Assembly (NCBI GenBank): GCA_029067255.1
Contig: JAIEEW010000010.1
Span: 1 to 9,722, forward strand
Source: Clostridia bacterium
GTDB taxonomy: Bacteria > Bacillota > Clostridia > Christensenellales > UBA3700
Reading direction: 5' to 3'
Length of the DNA stretch: 9,722 nucleotides
Every line of letters starts with the position of its first letter. Position 1 is the stretch's first letter. Below the pieces are notes generated by a model. The model saw nothing but the letters and a program-made list of their open reading frames with translations. It made no database searches and was not told the DNA's origin. Below, piece by piece: positions 5,828 to 9,722 of this stretch. The position numbers and the translations under genes are program-made.

Positions 5828-5864
5828 AAAATAAAAACAGACGGCATCTTATTATGGCGTCTGT
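5828..5864 (-). terminator. Intrinsic terminator between antitoxin RNA and toxin gene
   Basis: On the minus strand ACAGACG and CGTCTGT arms (5864-5837) form a stem with one C-C mismatch and an inner CAT/ATG helix, followed by TTTTTATTTT. A terminator at exactly this place is the usual device in type III systems for making much more antitoxin RNA than toxin mRNA. Confidence 0.75.
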
Positions 5865-5950
5865 ATTCTCCAAGCCTAGGCCCTATTTATTATGGTCGGG
5901 CATCACCGATTATCCTAGGCCCTCTTTAGTGGGGCATCACTGACTTGGAT
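5864..5950 (-). ncRNA. ToxI-like antitoxin RNA, two tandem repeats
   Basis: The transcript predicted from the promoter at 5957-5985 begins near 5950. It contains two related units, 5945-5912 (34 nt) and 5911-5873 (39 nt), each with GTGATGCCC followed by GGGCCTAGG. Within each unit GCCC can pair with GGGC, and CCAAG (5948-5944) pairs with CTTGG (5874-5870) around the whole array. Type III antitoxins are arrays of this unit size cut by their own toxin. Two copies and a Bacillota-like context are closest to CptIN, although the protein reads more like ToxN/AbiQ. Confidence 0.7.
5873..5945 (-). repeat. Imperfect tandem repeat (34 + 39 nt)
   Basis: Unit 1 (5945-5912) and unit 2 (5911-5873) share GTGATGCCC and GGGCCTAGG and differ by a five-base length change in the middle. 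Unit 2 includes CCATAATAA, which recurs in the terminator loop region. Confidence 0.8.
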
Positions 5951-5956
5951 ATTGTT

Positions 5957-5985
5957 ATTGTACGCCTATAAAGTTATTTTGTCAA
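5957..5985 (-). promoter_or_regulatory. Consensus promoter for the type III antitoxin-toxin operon
   Basis: TTGACA (5985-5980), a 17-bp spacer and TACAAT (5962-5957) lie on the minus strand. A start near 5950 would begin the RNA immediately before the first repeat. Confidence 0.75.
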
Positions 5986-6018
5986 TATATTTTTTCAAAA
6001 TTCCTTTAATTTTACATC

Positions 6019-6040
6019 GGTAAAGACAAATTGTCTTTAC
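6019..6040. repeat. Palindrome, copy 3 (at the stop of the RHH gene)
   Basis: The same GGTAAAGACA half-site and inverse complement as at 3952-3974 and 4919-4941, ending one base earlier. The RHH stop codon lies inside the right arm. It lies about 35 bp upstream of the antitoxin -35 box. Confidence 0.75.
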
Positions 6041-6264
6041 TCTTTGATTAAACGACAGATAAAAGAACGTATCAACTCGCTCTTGTTCTCAATCCCGTTC
6101 GCTTTACAATACAAATCAAACGCTTCGATTTCGCTTTCTTTCATTTTGAAATTTACGACTTTCATCTTGTCTTTTTTAGGTAGCTGCACTGCGCTACTAT
6201 GTATTGACAACAGCAATGATACCGTTCCACTTCTCGAACTATTATTTTTTTCTTGTGCCTGCAT
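6037..6264 (-). CDS. Ribbon-helix-helix DNA-binding protein, probable partition partner of ParA
   Basis: From the ATG at 6264 the protein has 75 aa. An upstream in-frame ATG at 6279 would give 80 aa but has a weaker ribosome-binding context (GAAGAAAG precedes the 6264 start). The C-terminal ~42 residues fit a ribbon-helix-helix: strand KVVNFKMK, helix ESEIEAFDLYCKANG, turn, then helix NKSELIRSFICRLIKE. The N-terminal ~35 residues are polar and probably disordered. The gene overlaps the end of parA by about 23 bp in another frame. A ParA followed by a small RHH protein is the arrangement of type Ib partition systems, where the RHH protein binds the centromere and often represses its operon. 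An antitoxin role is a weaker alternative. Its stop codon is inside a palindrome found three times in the window. Confidence 0.72.
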   Translation of the reverse strand: MQAQEKNNSSRSGTVSLLLSIHSSAVQLPKKDKMKVVNFKMKESEIEAFDLYCKANGIENKSELIRSFICRLIKE

Positions 6265-7027
6265 ATTCTTTCTTCTCATTCAAAAATTCTTCTACAAAAG
6301 TCTCGTAATCAGTCACAAGCGGACTACCGGGTCTATAGGCGTAAACACTCTTGCCATTCTTTGGTGCGTCCGCAGCGACTACAGATTGGCGTATCCAACT
6401 TCTGTAAACTTTACTTTGACAGTTTCGCGCCTGCTTTTCTACGTACTCGACACTCTCGTTTGTGGAACGTCGACGTCTGTCCGCCATCGTAACAAGAAAT
6501 CCCCTAATACACAAATCCTTGTTGATTTGATGTATTTCATCAACTGTCTCAATCAAAAGACTTACGCCTTTCTCTGAATTAAATTCCGGCTTAAACGGAA
6601 CAATAATGTCATCGCAAGCAGCCAGTACGTTCAAAGTGATGATGCTAAGCGACGGATTGCTGTCAACCACGACGTAGTCGTATTGACCTTCGAACTTCTG
6701 AAGCGCACGTTTCAAATAAAGCTCTCTGCACGGCTTGCCGGCAAGTATCATGTTTGCCGTTTCAAGCCCGATACCAGACGCGATGAAATCGAGACATATT
6801 TCTAATCTTTCGATTTTGACGTCTGACTTGATGTCTGTTATCAATTTCAGCGCCGGCGGGCAACCTTCATTTGTGGTTATTCCGCACGCGACGCTTAAAT
6901 TACCTTGCGGGTCAAAGTCCACTAGCAGTGTCTTTTTGCCTTGTCGCGCCAAACCATACGCTAGGGCGCTGGCGGTCGTGGTCTTTGCCACTCCGCCTTT
7001 TTGGTTAACCAATCCTATTACTCTCAT
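6242..7027 (-). CDS. parA: ParA-family partition ATPase
   Basis: This 261-aa protein has the deviant Walker A KGGVAKTT (10-17), the A' motif DFDPQGN (37-43) and a Walker B-like VVVDSNPS (119-126), where SN replaces the common TP. Length and motifs fit plasmid or integrative-element ParA/Soj proteins, which form ATP-dependent patches on the nucleoid to move or retain DNA bound by a centromere-binding partner. The small RHH protein encoded in overlap with its 3' end is the likely partner. The start ATG (7027-7025) has AAGGGGG about eight bases upstream. Upstream, protein-like sequence from another frame overlaps the first 23 bases of the gene, suggesting coupling to the VirB4 gene. There is no N-terminal HTH domain, so operon repression would depend on the RHH protein. 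Confidence 0.9.
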   Translation of the reverse strand: MRVIGLVNQKGGVAKTTTASALAYGLARQGKKTLLVDFDPQGNLSVACGITTNEGCPPALKLITDIKSDVKIERLEICLDFIASGIGLETANMILAGKPCRELYLKRALQKFEGQYDYVVVDSNPSLSIITLNVLAACDDIIVPFKPEFNSEKGVSLLIETVDEIHQINKDLCIRGFLVTMADRRRRSTNESVEYVEKQARNCQSKVYRSWIRQSVVAADAPKNGKSVYAYRPGSPLVTDYETFVEEFLNEKKEYAGTRKK

Positions 7028-7223
7028 CGGTAGTTCCCCCTTCTTCTATTTTTTGTATTTGTTTAATTTCTTCCGCATTATGCGGTAACGTTTCTGCAAT
7101 TATTTCCGAGTTTTCCGAAATATCGTCCGAGATATCTTGCTCGGATTGCTCATCTTTTTTCTTGTCTATCCAATTTCGCACAAAACATTTGTCACTAAAG
7201 ACCGCTTCGACAAGTTCGTTGTG
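7005..7223 (-). pseudogene. Probable displaced C-terminus of the VirB4-like protein (other frame)
   Basis: In the frame one base back from the VirB4 gene, 72 codons run without a stop from 7223 to TAA at 7007-7005. They begin HNELVEAVFSDKCFVRNWID and continue with a charged, acidic tail. There is no ATG and no ribosome binding site for a separate gene. Losing one base near 7223-7225 (for example CC to C, so that GTC-CAC becomes GTCAC) would produce the premature stop at 7166 and leave this segment stranded. The restored protein would overlap the parA start, a normal operon layout. It could be a real mutation or a sequencing error. Confidence 0.55.
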
Positions 7224-9607
7224 ACAATATTAAACGTAAATCTTTCGTTGTAAGCGCCAATGTAAAAGCATTGTCCCATACCAGCAGAGATGATTAGATT
7301 CTGCTCTTCTTCATTGATCGGATTATTCTTATACAACTCTGCAAGATCTTCTACATCGGACGGATTGAGTGCGAATACGAAAGTATACTGCGTGTTTTTA
7401 ATAACTGCCGATGTCTTTGCCTTCAGTTCATCGTTCGCTAACCAGTCTGCGACGTTTTGCGTTGCCGGGATAAACGTACCGTCATATTTACGGATACGCT
7501 TAGTCATCTGATAGAAGAAATCTACCGCTATTGGATACTTTGGGTCAATAAATAAATGTGCTTCATCGGCGACAATTACAATCCTATGCGGTGTCTTTGC
7601 ATTTCGGTTACGTTCTCTTATATTGATAACTTGCTGTTCCAAAAATCTAAATACTAAAAGCATTTGAGCGTTTGCTACAAGGTTATTTTTGTTGGCAAAA
7701 AGACTTTGGAAGTTAAATACCGTCATTACACTCGATGTCGTCAACGTTGACGGCTTACCCCACAAGTCGCTATATCTACCACCGCTCGTGAACTTCTTGA
7801 CGTAACTCTGAGCCTTGTTATATAACTCCTTTATTTTCTCAGTCTTTTGTTCTTTTTCTTTTTGTGTTAACATATTAAAGAAATCGTCAAACACTGGGAA
7901 CTGCTCTGCGCTATATTCTGAAACATCAGTAGTTGGCGTAATCCCTTTGGCTTCATATACGTCATTGACCACGTTGTTTATCAACTCAAGAGTGTCGGCA
8001 TCGCAACCTTCGAGTATGACTTTGAAGAAACTTTCCAAAGTCTTTAAGTGCGAGTAATAGACTTGGCTTGGTGGCGCAGCGTTGCCGTCTTCTGTCAATA
8101 TCTGATAGATATGGAAAGGATTTAGGCATCCTTTGCTCGCCGATCCGACGTCTATCATTTCGCCATCAATGTTGCGAACCAAATCGCCGTACTCATTCTC
8201 TGGGTCGATGACAAAGCATAAGCAACCGTCTCCAAGCGACTGCGCTAAAAGTGATTTCAAAAAATAACTTTTGCCTGAACCGGGACGACCGAAAATGATT
8301 GTATTGGCATTTCGATGCGTACCATCTTTCTTCCACATATTCCAAATGACAGGATATGCGCCAGCGCCGTAAAGTACACCATCAGGCTCAATCATTGACG
8401 TGTGCACAAAAGGAAAAACAGATGCGATACTTCCGCCATTGATGCCACGCTCAATGTTTCTCAATGCCGCACGCTTGGAAATATTCGACGTAACAAACCC
8501 ATTCAATTGCCGCACGTACAAATTATCTGTCGCAAAGCCACGTACTCGAATACGGCTATTTACACTCTTTCTAAACGCTCTTTCATTATCTTCATAGCAG
8601 AAGCCTGTTACTACTGTTGTGACGTCGTAAAGACCTTCACCGCCGTTTTGTAGTGACGTCAAAAGCGCCGACATACTTTCCAAATGAGTTTCTTGCTCAA
8701 GAAGTTCGCTCGCTTTGTATGCTTCTTCTCTTGCCAAAAGTTCTCGGCAGACTTTATCTACTCTAGATATTGCCTTGTTTTGGTCAACCGGGACAAGATG
8801 CATCACGACTTTGGTCTTGTCCATGTCAAACAACTCGGCTCCCCAAGCGGCGTCAACTGTCAACGGATAATCCGCTATTGCATAATTAAACGCTTTAACA
8901 TTGTTGATTTCGTATCCGCTGCCGTGAAACTTGATCTCCGTCGGCTTTACCCATGCGAGCAATTCTTCGGGCGTTTTGCCTTGTGCTTCGCGCTCATCAA
9001 AGTTGCGCACGTTGCAATACTTCAAAAAAACTGCGACGTCGCATGGCTTGTCCAAGACATCACACTCCAAATCGGCACTTCTCAAATACGAACAAATTTG
9101 CTCGGATACGCGGTTTAACTCTTTCTTGATACTGTCATAAATGACAATATAATACTCTGCCCTATATACTGGATCTTGCGTATTTAGATATTTAAGTTGA
9201 GCAATACGAGACGTCAAAACTGCGCGCCTAATCCTGTTGGCCTTTGTACGCTTGTTTACTAACTTCAATTTCTCTTCTAAATCTTTTATGTATTTATCAA
9301 AGATTATTGGGCGGTCGATCTTCACTATATCCATCACTTTGCCAGTATCAAGACATGAAAGCGCTTTTGCAAAATTTTCTATATCTCTTTCTTGTGCGTA
9401 CTCGGTTTCTAATGCGAAAGTCTTGCATCCAATACGTATTACTCGTCCGTAATATTCCGGATACTTGATAGTTCCGTCTTCTTCAAAGCTTGTATACGGC
9501 ACCAGTTTGTCAATCTCAACGCCAACGTACTTTTTCTTGCTGAAAACGTACTTTATTAAATGGAGAATTTCTTCGTAAATCAAAGTATCTTTTGAAGACG
9601 GTAGCAT
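7166..9607 (-). CDS. virB4: VirB4/TraE-family conjugation ATPase
   Basis: This 813-aa frame encodes the ATPase that powers assembly and substrate movement in type IV secretion. The Walker A GRPGSGKS is at 440-447 and the Walker B RIVIVADEAH has D681 and E682. ATQNVADWL follows, and the C-terminal region around KNTQYTFVFALNP fits VirB4. The N-terminal ~400 residues are the usual membrane-proximal VirB4 domain. The opening residues, YEEILHLIKYVFSKKKYVG, look like the end of a PrgI-type membrane domain. No clear ribosome binding site precedes the ATG at 9607. The codons before it stay open in the same frame (KWTVGIITAIVCLFV), so the true start is probably upstream and disrupted. Protein-like sequence also continues past the stop in another frame. 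GC content is clearly higher than in the retron block. Confidence 0.9.
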   Translation of the reverse strand: MLPSSKDTLIYEEILHLIKYVFSKKKYVGVEIDKLVPYTSFEEDGTIKYPEYYGRVIRIGCKTFALETEYAQERDIENFAKALSCLDTGKVMDIVKIDRPIIFDKYIKDLEEKLKLVNKRTKANRIRRAVLTSRIAQLKYLNTQDPVYRAEYYIVIYDSIKKELNRVSEQICSYLRSADLECDVLDKPCDVAVFLKYCNVRNFDEREAQGKTPEELLAWVKPTEIKFHGSGYEINNVKAFNYAIADYPLTVDAAWGAELFDMDKTKVVMHLVPVDQNKAISRVDKVCRELLAREEAYKASELLEQETHLESMSALLTSLQNGGEGLYDVTTVVTGFCYEDNERAFRKSVNSRIRVRGFATDNLYVRQLNGFVTSNISKRAALRNIERGINGGSIASVFPFVHTSMIEPDGVLYGAGAYPVIWNMWKKDGTHRNANTIIFGRPGSGKSYFLKSLLAQSLGDGCLCFVIDPENEYGDLVRNIDGEMIDVGSASKGCLNPFHIYQILTEDGNAAPPSQVYYSHLKTLESFFKVILEGCDADTLELINNVVNDVYEAKGITPTTDVSEYSAEQFPVFDDFFNMLTQKEKEQKTEKIKELYNKAQSYVKKFTSGGRYSDLWGKPSTLTTSSVMTVFNFQSLFANKNNLVANAQMLLVFRFLEQQVINIRERNRNAKTPHRIVIVADEAHLFIDPKYPIAVDFFYQMTKRIRKYDGTFIPATQNVADWLANDELKAKTSAVIKNTQYTFVFALNPSDVEDLAELYKNNPINEEEQNLIISAGMGQCFYIGAYNERFTFNIVTTNLSKRSLVTNVLCEIG

Positions 9608-9722
9608 TACGAATAAGCAAACTATCGCAGTAATTATTCCTACGGTCCACTTGCCTTTGAGATTCTCATCAAAATAGCAACTACAACGACAAACATTATT
9701 CCTACGATAAAAATATCTTTCA
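9608..9722 (-). pseudogene. Probable N-terminal membrane segment of the VirB4 gene, frame-disrupted and partial
   Basis: One frame entering from the window edge reads KDIFIVGIMFVVVVAILMR and stops at TAG 9642-9640. The VirB4 frame, read upstream of its ATG, gives LKGKWTVGIITAIVCLFV. Joined by one extra A in the AA at 9664-9663, they form two hydrophobic helices with a basic turn leading straight into VirB4, as in PrgI-VirB4 arrangements. An ATG may start at the edge (only TG is visible). A separate small membrane protein overlapping virB4 is the alternative. Confidence 0.45.

Noticed and set aside
5873..5945. The two tandem units as a CRISPR remnant
   Set aside because: The units are adjacent with no spacers, differ in length, and sit between a promoter and a terminator before a ToxN-like gene.
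3952..6040. The three palindromes as intrinsic terminators
   Set aside because: None is followed by a T-run on either strand, and a genuine terminator (3908-3936) lies just beyond copy 1.
6044..6577. 177-aa plus-strand open frame across parA and the RHH gene
   Set aside because: It is antisense to two recognisable genes, has irregular composition and no domain signature.
7166..7240. Programmed -1 frameshift joining VirB4 to its displaced tail
   Set aside because: The only window for the shift (after a TAA in the second frame at about 7233) contains no slippery heptamer, so a lost base is more likely.

Overview
The window comes from a low-GC bacterium, most likely Bacillota. The evidence is strong AGGAG-type ribosome binding sites, TTG starts, an ISLre2-family insertion sequence and a Gram-positive-style conjugation ATPase. 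All genes that I believe are real lie on the minus strand, so biological order runs from high to low coordinates. The standard genetic code fits.

Right part (about 9722 to 6037): the backbone of a conjugative or integrative element. It holds a VirB4/TraE-type ATPase, a ParA ATPase, and a ribbon-helix-helix protein overlapping the end of parA, which together look like a partition pair. The VirB4 reading frame appears broken at both ends. Convincing protein sequence continues in other frames beyond its C-terminus (to 7005) and before its N-terminus (to the window edge). Each break is explained by one lost base.

Middle part (about 6020 to 3908): toxin cargo. A consensus promoter at 5957-5985 drives a short RNA with two imperfect tandem repeats, followed by a terminator hairpin and a ToxN/AbiQ-like toxin gene. 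This is the layout of a type III toxin-antitoxin system. Next come a 116-aa protein and a VapD-like (Cas2-fold) protein. The ToxN-like and VapD-like proteins carry related lysine-rich C-terminal tails ending in SSxAKGK. A 53-bp direct repeat (52/53 identical) covers the tail end, the stop codon and a 23-bp palindrome. The palindrome also follows the RHH gene, so each cargo unit ends with the same element. A GNRA-loop terminator at 3908-3936 closes this block.

Junction (2391-3901): an ISLre2-type insertion sequence of about 1.49 kb, flanked by a 9-bp direct repeat. Its left end appears to supply the -35 box and spacer of a perfect promoter reading into the retron.

Left part (about 2425 to 1): a visibly AT-richer block. 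It holds the promoter, a structured non-coding region of about 210 nt, a small basic protein with a hydrophobic C-terminus, and a reverse transcriptase with the retron hallmarks NAxxH and VTG. It ends with the N-terminal 265 residues of an SF2 helicase that runs off the window. I read this as a retron with its msr-msd RNA. The small membrane protein and helicase are possible partners in a combination I cannot match to a described retron type. The helicase also has its own consensus promoter, so its link to the retron is not certain.
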